Assembly: GCF_000092205.1 (NCBI RefSeq)
Contig: NC_014216.1
Coordinates: 744,001 to 808,000 of the forward strand
Origin: Desulfurivibrio alkaliphilus AHT 2
GTDB taxonomy: Bacteria > Desulfobacterota > Desulfobulbia > Desulfobulbales > Desulfurivibrionaceae
Length of the DNA stretch: 64,000 nt
Direction of reading: 5' to 3'
A program made the position numbers and the translations under genes. This document shows, piece by piece, positions 1-9,099 of this stretch. Positions within the stretch are counted from its first letter, which is position 1. Each line of letters begins with the position of its first letter. The notes beneath the pieces are model-generated. The model ran no database searches, was not told where the DNA came from, and was given only the letters and a program-made list of their open reading frames with translations.

Positions 1-564
1 GTACCCCCGGCCGCTTTCAAACTTGCGGCGCGGGCAAAGGCCGGTTTTGGCCCCGAAGATCATGAAGATCGGCAGCATGGCGATAAAGCCGAAGGCCAGC
101 ACGAAGACGGTGACGAAGGTAACGAACTTGCCCACCGCGATCACCGCCTGCAACTGTTCCGACTGGTAACCCAGCAGAAAGTTGACCCCCAGGGGCAGGG
201 TGACGAAAAAACAGAACATGGTGCCGCCGTAAAAGAGCAGGCAGCAGAAGAGGACAAACCAGGCCCGGGTGGCGCGGGTCAGGCCGAAGGGTCCGGCCAT
301 GGCCTTCCAGAACCAGTAGACGAAAAAGGGCACCAGGGTGAACATGGCCAGGGCCAGCCCCAGTCGCACGTGGGCCAGAAAGGGGTCGGTGACGGTGAAA
401 TAGGCCAGTTCCTGGCTTAAATGATTCTGCAGTAAGATCAGGGCCCGGGGCGAGACCACGGTGAAGGCGGCGGTGGCCGCCACCAGGCCCAACCCCAGGT
501 AAAAAGAGGGTCCGCGCAGATCCCGGATGATCCGGGCCAGGGGATGACCTTGCCGGCGGACCAT
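1..564 (-). CDS. tatC: Sec-independent protein translocase TatC (partial, C-terminus outside window)
   Basis: TatC is the multi-spanning receptor of the twin-arginine translocase and binds RR-signal peptides of folded exported proteins. The 188 codons seen are open to the window edge. They show several hydrophobic segments, a first periplasmic loop with the motif FTVTDPFLAHVRL where TatC proteins usually have an acidic residue followed by PF, then a segment ending in FGLTRATRAW and a third membrane helix followed by the loop LPLGVNFLLGYQ. The start is an ATG 3 bases after the purQ stop codon, so the two are co-transcribed. The hydrogenase small subunit at 53.8-54.8 kb carries a Tat signal and would be a client. 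The conserved loop residue is Asp where Glu is usual. Family call is from pattern recognition; a divergent paralogue is possible. Confidence 0.78.
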   Translation of the reverse strand, partial: MVRRQGHPLARIIRDLRGPSFYLGLGLVAATAAFTVVSPRALILLQNHLSQELAYFTVTDPFLAHVRLGLALAMFTLVPFFVYWFWKAMAGPFGLTRATRAWFVLFCCLLFYGGTMFCFFVTLPLGVNFLLGYQSEQLQAVIAVGKFVTFVTVFVLAFGFIAMLPIFMIFGAKTGLCPRRKFESGRGY

Positions 565-567
565 GGC

Positions 568-1395
568 CTAGAGCAGGTGGTCGCGAATAAAATTGATTCC
601 GTTTTTAAACAGCAGCACCCCCTGACCCTCTTCCGGCAACTCTTCGCGGGTCCAGCGGGGGTGATTGGTGCGGTGAAGGTAGGCCTCCGGGTGCGGCATC
701 AGGCCGAACAGCCGGCCGCTGGGATCGCAGATGCCGGCAATGCCGCCGGGGGAACCGTTGGGGTTGGCGGGATAGTTCATGGTGGCCTCGCCGCTTTCGG
801 CCTCGGCGTAACGCAGCACCACCTGTTTGTTTTCCTGCAGCAGGCTGCAAACCCCTTCCCCGGCGCAGACGAACTTGCCCTCGCCATGGCGGACCGGAAA
901 ATAAAGTTTTTCCAGCCCCCGGGTGAAAACGCAGGGGTTGTCCGGTTCCACCCTGAGGTGGACCCAGCGGTCTTCAAAACGGCTGGAGTCGTTGTGGGTG
1001 AGGCTGACCAGGCGATGGTCGTAGCGCCGCTCAAAGCCGGGCAGCAGACCCAGCTTGACCATGAGCTGAAAGCCGTTGCAGACCCCGATGATCAGCTTGC
1101 CGTCGTCGATGAAGCGGTAGAGCTGGTCTCTGAGCAGCTCACCACCGGGCTTGACGGTGGCGTAGCGCCAGCGGTGGGCCCCGGCCTGGCCGGCGCCCAG
1201 GTCGTCGCCGTCGAGAAACCCCCCGGCCAGATTGAGCAAATGGTAGTCATCCAGGCGGTACTCGCCATGCAGCAGTTCGCTCATGTGGACGATATCCACC
1301 CGGTCGGCGCCGCCCAGCCGGCAGGCATGGGCCATTTCCACCTCGCAGTTGGTGCCGTAGCCGGTAATCACAATGGCCTTAACCTGTTTACTCAT
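568..1395 (-). CDS. purQ: Phosphoribosylformylglycinamidine synthase, glutamine amidotransferase subunit PurQ
   Basis: PurQ hydrolyses glutamine and passes ammonia to PurL, which makes formylglycinamidine ribonucleotide in purine synthesis in the cytoplasm. The class I amidotransferase nucleophile lies in GVCNGFQLMVKLG near residue 106, and the His-Glu pair in MPHPEAY near residue 236. The N-terminus KAIVITGYGTNCE is typical. At 275 residues it is longer than the common 220-230 residue form. It starts at an ATG preceded by a purine-rich GAGGCAAG and lies between a YkgJ-type gene and tatC on the same strand with short gaps, suggesting a run-through transcript. No purL or purS is in the window. 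Confidence 0.9.
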   Translation of the reverse strand: MSKQVKAIVITGYGTNCEVEMAHACRLGGADRVDIVHMSELLHGEYRLDDYHLLNLAGGFLDGDDLGAGQAGAHRWRYATVKPGGELLRDQLYRFIDDGKLIIGVCNGFQLMVKLGLLPGFERRYDHRLVSLTHNDSSRFEDRWVHLRVEPDNPCVFTRGLEKLYFPVRHGEGKFVCAGEGVCSLLQENKQVVLRYAEAESGEATMNYPANPNGSPGGIAGICDPSGRLFGLMPHPEAYLHRTNHPRWTREELPEEGQGVLLFKNGINFIRDHLL

Positions 1396-1413
1396 CTTGC
1401 TTGCCTCATATGT

Positions 1414-2175
1414 TTACTTGTCCAGCCGGCCGTCGCTTTTGTGCCCGGGCCAGGTGGTGGGCAGCCACTTGATGGCGGCCAGCAATAACTGGTAGTCGTC
1501 CAACTCGGCTGCCTCTTGCCCCTTTACTTCGGCCTCATCGGGCAGACTGATCTCACCTGCGGCCACCCGCCGGCGGAAATATTCCAACTGGTACAGCGTG
1601 TGCAGATATTCCTGCTGCTGTTCCGGGGTGGGTTGCCAGCCCTGGAGGATAATGGGATGCCGCAGCAGGGGCAGCATGGCCTCGCTGAAGCGGTTGTATG
1701 GTTCCAGCCCTTGGTCGGCCATCCAGTCTTCCGGGGTGATGGAGCGGTTTTCCTCGAAGCCCCGGCAGTGGTCTTCCCGCACCAAAACAAAAAGTTCCTG
1801 CAGGTGACTGCGGCAGGGGGTCAGGCGCAAACCGCGCCCAATGGGGTAGGCCCGGCAGGCAGCGGGACGGTCTTCATATACGGTGCAACCAGCAGGGCCG
1901 ACAAAGGGACAGCGCCGACGTTCATCCTCCAGCATGGCCAGGTAGACCAAAGAGAAGGCCTCGTCCTGGTGCTCCTCGATCACTGCGTAGCGCTCCAGAA
2001 AAGCGGCGGAATCGAGCCCCAGGCGATGCCGCAGCCGCAGGGCGTCGTACGGGGTCAGCACCAGATCTAAAGCCCGGCAGCATTCGGTGAAACAGGGCAC
2101 CTCGGGGCCGCAATTGAAGGAGAACTCTTCCACGGCCTGGATGGGCTGCACTTTATCCGGAGGTCTAACACTCAT
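1414..2175 (-). CDS. YkgJ-family cysteine-cluster (putative Fe-S/zinc-binding) protein
   Basis: A 253-residue member of the YkgJ family (old UPF0153), proteins with a cysteine cluster thought to bind metal. Visible cysteines are in FNCGPEVPCFTECCR (about residues 20-35), in RRCPFVGPAGCTVYEDRPAACRAYP in the middle (pattern CP-x5-C-x8-C), and later CRSH and HCRGF. No catalytic function is established for the family. It lies 6 bases downstream of the secDF stop and 18 bases upstream of purQ, all on the minus strand, so it is probably in one operon with them; the neighbours do not suggest a specific role. Confidence 0.82.
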   Translation of the reverse strand: MSVRPPDKVQPIQAVEEFSFNCGPEVPCFTECCRALDLVLTPYDALRLRHRLGLDSAAFLERYAVIEEHQDEAFSLVYLAMLEDERRRCPFVGPAGCTVYEDRPAACRAYPIGRGLRLTPCRSHLQELFVLVREDHCRGFEENRSITPEDWMADQGLEPYNRFSEAMLPLLRHPIILQGWQPTPEQQQEYLHTLYQLEYFRRRVAAGEISLPDEAEVKGQEAAELDDYQLLLAAIKWLPTTWPGHKSDGRLDK

Positions 2176-2181
2176 GGCTGC

Positions 2182-4794
2182 CTAAACCTGCTCGATAACC
2201 ACTTTCTCTTCGTCACTTTTGGCCATCTCATGCTGACTGCCCGGCAACATCATCAGCAGCGGGCTGGCGACAAAGATCGAGGAGAAGGTGCCGACCAGGA
2301 TGCCGATCAGCAGCACCAGGGAGAAGTCGTGCAGCACCACGCCGCCATAGATCAGCAGGGAAACCAGCACCAGGGCGGTGGTCAGCGAGGTGATCACGGT
2401 TCGGCTGATGATCTCGTTGACACTGCGGTTGATCAGCACCTTGAGGTCATCGCCCGGCCGCTTTTTGATATTCTCCCGAATCCGGTCGAACACCACCACC
2501 GAGTCGTTCAACGAATAACCGGCGATGGTCAAAAGAGCGGTGACGATCAGCAGGGTAATTTCAATGTTGAACAGCCAGCAGATGCCCAGCACCACGATCA
2601 CATCGTGGAAAGTGGCGCCGGCTGCGGCCAGCCCGAAGCGCATCTGGAACCTCAGCGCCAGGTAGATCAACACCCCCAGCAGGGCGATGAGAATGGCCTG
2701 CAATGCCTTGTTACGCAAGGTCTCGCTGATGGCCGAGCCAATTTCCGACTGGCTTTCCAGCCAGAAGCCCTTGTCGCCCAGGTACTGGTCAAGGGCGGCG
2801 GTGATGGTGTTGGTGATTTGCCCCACCACCTCGCGATCTTCCTTTATGCGGACGATCAGCCGGTTTTCCCCTTCCACGTGCTGGGGCTGGGCGCCTTCCA
2901 GGCCGGCGTCGCTCAGCGCCTGGCGCACTTCGGCCAGGTCGAAGGGCTGCTGGGCCTGGTACTGGGCCATGGTGCCGCCGGAAAAATCCACCCCCAGGTT
3001 GGCGGTGCCCCGGTAAACCTCAACCATGGCCACCGCCCCGACCAGCAGCATAATGCCGGAAATCCCGAAGGCATAACGGCGCAGCCGCATGAAGTCCAGG
3101 CCGGGGTTGGTCAGCAGGGTGAGAAAGCGGATCTCCTTGAGCTTACGCTTGCTGTGGAGGAAATCGTAAACGATCTTGGTGCCGAACAGGGTGGTGATCA
3201 GGTTGAAGGTAACCCCCAGGGAAAGGGTAACGGCAAAACCCTGGATGGGCCCGGTGCCGAACAGAAACAGGGCCAGGGCGGTGATCAGGGTGGTCACCTG
3301 GGAGTCGATGATGGTGGAGAAGGCCTTGGAATAACCGCCTTCCACCCCGGACTTGACGGTTTTGCCCAGGGCAAACTCCTCCCGCATTCGTTCAAAGATC
3401 AGCACGTTGGCATCCACCGCCATACCGATGGCCAGGATGATCCCGGCAATACCGGGCAGGGTCAGGGTGGCCTGCATCATGGCCAGACCGGTAAAGATAA
3501 AAAGCACGTTCAACAGCAGGGCGGCGTTGGCGATCACCCCGGAGAGCCGGTAATAGATCACCATGAAGGTGGCCACCAGCAGGGCGCCGAACAGGCCGGC
3601 GATTATCCCGCGCTGGATGGAATCCTGCCCTAAAGAGGCGCCCACCGTGAGGTTCTGAATAATATCCACCGGGGCGGGCAGGGCGCCCACCCGCAGCACG
3701 ATGGCCAGGTCCGAGGCCTCGCCGTGGGTGAAGCCGCCGCTGATCTGGGCGCTGCCGCCCAGAATCCGCTCCCGGATCACCGGGGCCGAACGCACCACGT
3801 CATCAAGGACAATGGCCAACTGCCGGCCCACGTTACGCTCGGTGATTTGGCCGAACAACCGGCCGCCCCGGGCGGTAAGGTCCAGGCTGACATAAGGTTC
3901 GTTGAAGGTGCCACCCACCCGCACCCGGGCGTCGCGGACCATCTCGCCGGTCATTAAAGAGGTGACGTGAAGCAGGATGGGTTCCTGCCGCTCCTGGCCG
4001 GTTTCCCGGTCCACTCGGCGGTGGAAGTAAATCTCCCTCTCTTCCGGCAACTGGCCGCGCAGGGCCTGGTTGAGCTGTTGCCGGTCGCCGCCCCGTTCCC
4101 ATTGCCCGGCCTCGATGGCCTGGTTGATCAAGCGGTCGAGATCGACAACGCCGGAGTCATCCACCAGCTTGAACTCCAACTGAGCGGTCTGGCCGATGAG
4201 GTCGATGGCCCGATCCGGGTCGCGCACCCCGGGCAACTGGACCACGATTTCATCAAGCCCCTGGCGCACGATTACCGGCTCGGCCACCCCGAACTGGTCG
4301 ATCCGGTTACGGATAATCTCCAGCGACTGGCGTACCGCGTTTTGTTCGATGAACTCGACTTGTTCATCATCCAGGGAAAGAAAAACCCGGGGAAAGGTCC
4401 CTTCCTCGCTTTCCACCCGGATCTTGAGGTTGGGAAAGTCGTTGGCCACCGCGCGTTCCACGGTGTTGAGGGCCTCGACGTTGGGCAGGGTGAAAACGGC
4501 GATGTGGGGGTCGTCGTGGCGGGCCCGGACCAGGGTGATGCGCTCATCGCGCATGGTGGCCCGCAACTCTTCGGCGGCCAGATCCAAAGAGTTGGCGATG
4601 GCCTGGTCGATATCCACCTTGAGCACCAGGTGCATGCCCCCTTGCAGGTCCAGCCCCAGGCGCAGCCCTTCCGGGGCCAGGTTCTTCTTCCACCAGCCGG
4701 GCACCGGCACCGACAGTGAGGGCAGAACGGTGACCACGGCAAAGACGATCATAAAAAAGAGCAGGCCGATTTTCCATTTCAACGAGCTGGGCAT
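2182..4794 (-). CDS. secDF: Fused protein-export membrane protein SecDF
   Basis: SecD and SecF are RND-family helpers of the SecYEG translocon that use the proton motive force to pull preproteins into the periplasm. This 870-residue protein joins both: a SecD half (residues 1 to about 555) with the N-terminal helix, GLDLQGGMHLVL, the large periplasmic domain and the membrane block from about residue 380; and a SecF half starting near KEIRFLTLLTNP with GVDFSGGTMAQYQ and a second six-helix block. Fusion in the order D-F occurs in many Gram-positives and some proteobacteria. It heads the minus-strand run secDF, ykgJ-like, purQ, tatC. A good sigma-70-type promoter lies about 75 bases upstream. 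No yajC is adjacent upstream. Confidence 0.95.
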   Translation of the reverse strand: MPSSLKWKIGLLFFMIVFAVVTVLPSLSVPVPGWWKKNLAPEGLRLGLDLQGGMHLVLKVDIDQAIANSLDLAAEELRATMRDERITLVRARHDDPHIAVFTLPNVEALNTVERAVANDFPNLKIRVESEEGTFPRVFLSLDDEQVEFIEQNAVRQSLEIIRNRIDQFGVAEPVIVRQGLDEIVVQLPGVRDPDRAIDLIGQTAQLEFKLVDDSGVVDLDRLINQAIEAGQWERGGDRQQLNQALRGQLPEEREIYFHRRVDRETGQERQEPILLHVTSLMTGEMVRDARVRVGGTFNEPYVSLDLTARGGRLFGQITERNVGRQLAIVLDDVVRSAPVIRERILGGSAQISGGFTHGEASDLAIVLRVGALPAPVDIIQNLTVGASLGQDSIQRGIIAGLFGALLVATFMVIYYRLSGVIANAALLLNVLFIFTGLAMMQATLTLPGIAGIILAIGMAVDANVLIFERMREEFALGKTVKSGVEGGYSKAFSTIIDSQVTTLITALALFLFGTGPIQGFAVTLSLGVTFNLITTLFGTKIVYDFLHSKRKLKEIRFLTLLTNPGLDFMRLRRYAFGISGIMLLVGAVAMVEVYRGTANLGVDFSGGTMAQYQAQQPFDLAEVRQALSDAGLEGAQPQHVEGENRLIVRIKEDREVVGQITNTITAALDQYLGDKGFWLESQSEIGSAISETLRNKALQAILIALLGVLIYLALRFQMRFGLAAAGATFHDVIVVLGICWLFNIEITLLIVTALLTIAGYSLNDSVVVFDRIRENIKKRPGDDLKVLINRSVNEIISRTVITSLTTALVLVSLLIYGGVVLHDFSLVLLIGILVGTFSSIFVASPLLMMLPGSQHEMAKSDEEKVVIEQV

Positions 4795-4868
4795 GGATAC
4801 TCCTGAATAAGGCGCCCCAACGGGCGGTGGTTGAAGTTAGAGGTTTGTGCACCTGATAAAAGCGTAGG

Positions 4869-4896
4869 ATTATACCCGAAACCGACAGGAAATCAA
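4869..4896 (-). promoter_or_regulatory. Probable sigma-70 promoter of the secDF operon
   Basis: Read on the minus strand there is TTGATT (4896-4891), a 16-base spacer and a perfect TATAAT (4874-4869). The start would fall near 4862, giving a leader of roughly 65-70 bases before the secDF ATG at 4794. This is directly visible; activity is inferred. Confidence 0.65.
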
Positions 4897-5221
4897 AGGG
4901 CACTTTTGGGTGTATCTTGTCGCTGTATTGCTTACACAAAACACGGTTTCATGCCCATGCCTGCCATACGGGGGGCGTTTCCATTTGCGTCTTCATCGTA
5001 CCGACTTCTCGAATGGTTGCAGAAAGCAGGAGTTGCGTCGATCAAGGCGGTTTTCGATCCTTGCCGCTTGGACTCGTTTTGGGTAAACTGCCGTTATACC
5101 CCGGACGAGTTCGCCACCCTTGGCAGTGGCCGCGAACAGAGTGGTTTCTGGCGCGCCTTTGCCATGGCGAACCGGCGCCTGTTTTAGGTTCGCCGCCACA
5201 AATTTTTACTGATGAGCCAAA

Positions 5222-5311
5222 ATGACGGAAAAAGATCAGGATAAACCAAAAAACACCGGGGTCGTAAAGCGGCTGGTCGAACTTCAGCAAACGCCCGGGC
5301 GACCTCGATGA
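5222..5311 (+). other. 29-codon leader ORF coupled to the hybrid kinase; otherwise gene-free stretch 4897-5307
   Basis: The interval between the secDF promoter and the kinase holds no convincing gene. Its last part contains an ATG at 5222 that reads 29 codons (start MTEKDQDKPKNTG) and stops at a TGA overlapping the kinase ATG at 5308 in the arrangement ATGA. It could be a leader peptide giving translational coupling, or the remains of an N-terminal extension lost by frameshift. The rest (4897-5221) has no recognisable motif. Confidence 0.3.
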
Positions 5312-8300
5312 GCTTACGGCGGCAATCAGAGCCCGGCTGGGAGCATGTTTTCTTTCCCGGCGGCCCGGTGGTGCTCTTTGTCTGGCGCCCGGAGCCGGGG
5401 TGGCCGGTGCACTACGTCTCGCCCAACGTCGAGCAGATTTTGGGCTACAGTCCCAGTGAGATCCTGGCGCCCGGCTTCCGCTTCTCCGATCTCGTCCACC
5501 CCGACGACATGGGGGCGATCAACGACGAGGTTGCCACCTTTCTCGCCCGGGGCGAAACCACCTACGAGCAGCACTACCGTCTGCGCACCCGTTCCGGCGA
5601 CTACCGCTGGTTCCATGACTACACTGTCCCAGAGTATGACGACCAAGGAAAACCCCGCCTAATCAGCGGCTACATCCTCGATCGCACCGAAGAGCACCGG
5701 GCCAGGGAGCAGCTCAAGGAGCGGGAGAGCCGCTTCCGCACCCTGTTCGAACTTTACCCGGACGCCACCGTGCTTATCGATCCCGAAAGCGGTCTGCCGG
5801 TGCAGTTCAATCGTCTGGCCCACGAGCAACTGGGCTATACCGCCGAGGAGTTCGCCCGGCTGCGCATCCCCGATTACGAGGCCCTGGAGACCCCGGCAGA
5901 GACCGGCGCCCATATCCAGGCCATCTTTGAGCGCGGCCATGACGACTTTGAGACCCGGCACCGGCGCAAGGATGGTAGCCTCATCGACGTGCGGGTCTCG
6001 GTGGTTCTGCTGAACCTGGAGGGGCAGACCCTCTTCCTGGCCGTGTTCCGGGATATCACCGAAGAGAAGGCCGCCAGCCGGGAGTTGGAGCGCAGTCGCG
6101 AACGTTTGGCTCTGGCCACCGAGTCGGCCGAACTCGGTATCTGGGATTACGACATGGCCAGCGGCCACCTCGAATGGGACGACGGCATGTTCCGCCTCTA
6201 CGGCATCGCCCCCGCCGACTTCGGGCACTCCTTCGAAGACTGGGCCGCAGCGCTGACTCCGGAATCCCGCGAGGCGGCCGTGGCCGCCTTTCAGGCCGCC
6301 GTTAGCTCCGACCGGCCCTTCGACATCCGGATGGTGATCCTCCGTGCCGCCGACGGGGCAATTCGTACCCTGCACGGTCAGGCCCAGATCATCCGCGACG
6401 GTAGCGGCACCCCGGTGCGCGTGGTGGGGGTCAACCGCGACGTCACCGAGGAAGAAGAGAATCGCCGGCATCTCGCCGCCTTCTTTGCCCAGTCGCTCAG
6501 CGGTTTCTTCTTTATGATGCTCGATGAACCGGTGGACTGGCAGGGTGCCGACGAAGAGGAGAAAGAGGCACTGCTTGACTACGTCATGGACCATCAACGG
6601 ATAACCATGGTCAATCAGGCCATGCTCGATCAATACGGCGCCACGGAGCGGGATTTGATCGGTATGACGGCCCGGGAAATGTTTGCTCATGACCTTGAAC
6701 ATGGCCGTTTTATCTGGAAAGGTCTTTTCGACCAGGGGCGCTGGCACGTGGAAACGCGCGAGCAGCGGTTGGACGGCACCCCGATCATCATCGACGGCGA
6801 TTATATCTGCCTCTACGATGAACAGGGTCGCGTAACCGGCCATTTCGGGGTCCAGCACGACGTCACCGAGCGCAAGCAGCAACAGGAGGCCCTGGAGCAG
6901 GCCCGCCGGGAAGCCGAACGCGCCAGCCGCGCCAAGAGTGAGTTTCTGGCCAATATGAGCCATGAGATCCGCACGCCGATGAACGCGGTTATCGGGCTCA
7001 GCCAACTGCTGGCCCAGACCGAGCTCAACGAGGAACAGCGCGACCAGGTGCGCAAGATCCACCAGTCTTCGCGAATGCTGCTCGGCATAATCAACGACAT
7101 CCTGGACTTCTCCAAGATCGAGTCGGGGCGGTTGGAGCTGGAATGCCGCGACTTCAGGCTCAACGAGGTGGTCGAACAGGTGGCGACCTTGTTCGGCGAT
7201 AAAGTCCATGCCGGGGGGTTGGAGCTGCTTTACGATATCCCGCCCCACCTGCCGCGAACTCTGGTTGGTGACTCCTTGCGGCTCTCCCAGATTCTCGTCA
7301 ACCTGCTCAGCAACGCCACCAAGTTCACCGAGCGCGGCGGTACCGTAGAACTCGGTATCCGGGTGGTCGCACCCGTGGCCAATGACCAGGCTACCCTGCG
7401 TTTCCACGTCCGCGATACCGGCATCGGCATGAGCAAGGAGCAACTCGCCCGGCTGTTCCGACCCTTCAGCCAGGCCGATACCTCCACCACCCGGCGGTAC
7501 GGCGGCACCGGCCTTGGGCTGGTGATCAGCCGGCGGTTGGTGGAAAAGATGGGTGGTGAGCTGGAGGTGGAATCGGCGCCCGGCAAGGGCAGCACCTTCA
7601 GCTTCACCCTGACCCTGCCGCTTGGCCGGGATCGCCGGGGGGCAATCGATTGCCCCGAGACCAAAGGGCGCCGGGTGTTGATTGTCGACGACCAGGAGAG
7701 CGCCCGCCAGATCATGCGCCAACTGCTCCATCACTGCCGCTACATCACCGAGGAGGCGGCCAGCGGCGAGGATGCCATCGAACTAGTGCTGGCGGCCGAA
7801 AAGCGCGGCGAGTCGTTCGATTTCATTCTGCTGGACTGGATGATGCCCGGCGGCATGAACGGCAGCCAGACCTGCCGGGAGCTTGAACGCCTGCGCCGGC
7901 AAGGCAAACTGCAGCAGACCCGGCCGCCGATCCTGATGGTCAGCGCCTACGCACGGGAAGAGATCGACCTGCCCAAAGGCCTGATTGCCGACTACCTGGC
8001 CAAGCCGCTGACGGCCTCCTCGCTCTACGATGCGCTGGTCCAAGCCGAGGGCGGAGCGGGCCTGGTCCGGCCCTCCCCGTCGCTCCAGGTACCGGACCTG
8101 CAGGGTCGCCGGCTTCTGCTGGTGGAGGACAACGAGATCAACCAAGAGGTGGCCACCCAACTGCTGAAAAAAACCGGGGCCCGTGTAAGGACGGCGGAAA
8201 ACGGCGCCGAGGCGCTCAAAGAGGTGCGGGCCGAGGCCCCGGAGCTGATCCTGATGGATCTGCAAATGCCGGTGATGGACGGCTTCGAGGCCACCCGGAC

Positions 8301-9099
8301 CCTGCGGGCCGAAGGCTACGACGGACCCATCATCGCCCTGTCGGCGGCGGTGATGGATGATGACCGCCGCCGCGCTCGTGAGGCCGGGGTTGACGACCAT
8401 CTGGGCAAGCCCATTGAGAGCGCCGACCTCTACGCCGCGCTGGTGGCCCACCTTGATGCCAAAGGATCAGTGGCGGTCGCCTCGGCGGTTGACCGGGTGC
8501 CGGCCGGCCAGACCCCTGCAGCCACCTTGCCGGCCGAACTTCCCGGCTTCGACCTCGCCCGTGGCCGCCACCAGCTCGGTGGCGAAGATGCCTCTTACGC
8601 CCGTCTGCTGCGACGCTTCCGGGACCAGGTGGCGAACGACTTCGTTCCGCTGGTCGGCCACCTCCGCGCCGGGCGCGATGAGGAGGCGTGCCGGATTGCC
8701 CATACCCTCAAAGGGGTGGCCGGCTCCCTGGCGGCTGTGACTATTCAGCAATTGGCTGAACGGATCGACCATACCTTGAAAAGCGGCCGGCCGGTAACCA
8801 CTGATACCATTGACGCCCTGGAGCAGGCCTTCCGGGAAGCGGACCAGGCCCTGGAGGCCGTCACTCCCGCCGGAGAGGCCGACCGAGAGGGTTCGGCAGA
8901 GGCCGTGGCTACCCTGCGCCGGCGGCTTGAGGCCAGCGAATTGATCGAAGAGGCCATCCTGCGCGGCGCCTTTGGCTACCTGCGCGGCCGGGGGCTGGAC
9001 TGCGACGCGCTGGAGGCACAAGTGGAACAAATGGAATTTGACAAGGCCCTGCATATCCTCGACAAGCTGTTGCCAGAAGATAACAAAGGTGCGAGATGA
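5308..9099 (+). CDS. Multi-PAS hybrid sensor histidine kinase with two receiver domains and an Hpt domain
   Basis: A 1263-residue phosphorelay protein without obvious membrane helices, so probably cytoplasmic. Order: PAS (about 10-130), PAS (140-258), PAS (265-385), PAS-like (390-510, with an acidic insert), HisKA with SHEIRTPMNAVIGLS (His552), HATPase (about 655-775; LLSNATKF, GTGLGLVISRRL), a first receiver (Asp843 in LLDWMMPGG), a second receiver (Asp984 in LMDLQMPVMDG) and Hpt (His1132 in AHTLKGVAGS). This is the full ArcB/BarA-type set for a His-Asp-His-Asp relay. Its stop overlaps the next ATG (ATGA), so the REC-GGDEF protein that follows is the likely output partner. The ligand is unknown; repeated PAS domains suggest redox, light or small-molecule sensing. 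Confidence 0.93.
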   Translation: MSLRRQSEPGWEHVFFPGGPVVLFVWRPEPGWPVHYVSPNVEQILGYSPSEILAPGFRFSDLVHPDDMGAINDEVATFLARGETTYEQHYRLRTRSGDYRWFHDYTVPEYDDQGKPRLISGYILDRTEEHRAREQLKERESRFRTLFELYPDATVLIDPESGLPVQFNRLAHEQLGYTAEEFARLRIPDYEALETPAETGAHIQAIFERGHDDFETRHRRKDGSLIDVRVSVVLLNLEGQTLFLAVFRDITEEKAASRELERSRERLALATESAELGIWDYDMASGHLEWDDGMFRLYGIAPADFGHSFEDWAAALTPESREAAVAAFQAAVSSDRPFDIRMVILRAADGAIRTLHGQAQIIRDGSGTPVRVVGVNRDVTEEEENRRHLAAFFAQSLSGFFFMMLDEPVDWQGADEEEKEALLDYVMDHQRITMVNQAMLDQYGATERDLIGMTAREMFAHDLEHGRFIWKGLFDQGRWHVETREQRLDGTPIIIDGDYICLYDEQGRVTGHFGVQHDVTERKQQQEALEQARREAERASRAKSEFLANMSHEIRTPMNAVIGLSQLLAQTELNEEQRDQVRKIHQSSRMLLGIINDILDFSKIESGRLELECRDFRLNEVVEQVATLFGDKVHAGGLELLYDIPPHLPRTLVGDSLRLSQILVNLLSNATKFTERGGTVELGIRVVAPVANDQATLRFHVRDTGIGMSKEQLARLFRPFSQADTSTTRRYGGTGLGLVISRRLVEKMGGELEVESAPGKGSTFSFTLTLPLGRDRRGAIDCPETKGRRVLIVDDQESARQIMRQLLHHCRYITEEAASGEDAIELVLAAEKRGESFDFILLDWMMPGGMNGSQTCRELERLRRQGKLQQTRPPILMVSAYAREEIDLPKGLIADYLAKPLTASSLYDALVQAEGGAGLVRPSPSLQVPDLQGRRLLLVEDNEINQEVATQLLKKTGARVRTAENGAEALKEVRAEAPELILMDLQMPVMDGFEATRTLRAEGYDGPIIALSAAVMDDDRRRAREAGVDDHLGKPIESADLYAALVAHLDAKGSVAVASAVDRVPAGQTPAATLPAELPGFDLARGRHQLGGEDASYARLLRRFRDQVANDFVPLVGHLRAGRDEEACRIAHTLKGVAGSLAAVTIQQLAERIDHTLKSGRPVTTDTIDALEQAFREADQALEAVTPAGEADREGSAEAVATLRRRLEASELIEEAILRGAFGYLRGRGLDCDALEAQVEQMEFDKALHILDKLLPEDNKGAR

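Noticed and set aside
2230-3633. Long plus-strand open frame opposite secDF
   Set aside because: Gln/His/Gly-rich antisense frame in high-GC DNA with no family resemblance; secDF is certain on the other strand.
4831-5187. 118-codon plus-strand frame in the secDF-kinase gap
   Set aside because: No ribosome site, no family features, overlaps the secDF promoter.
5659-7734. 691-codon minus-strand frame opposite the hybrid kinase
   Set aside because: Antisense shadow of PAS and kinase codons; no recognisable domain or ribosome site.
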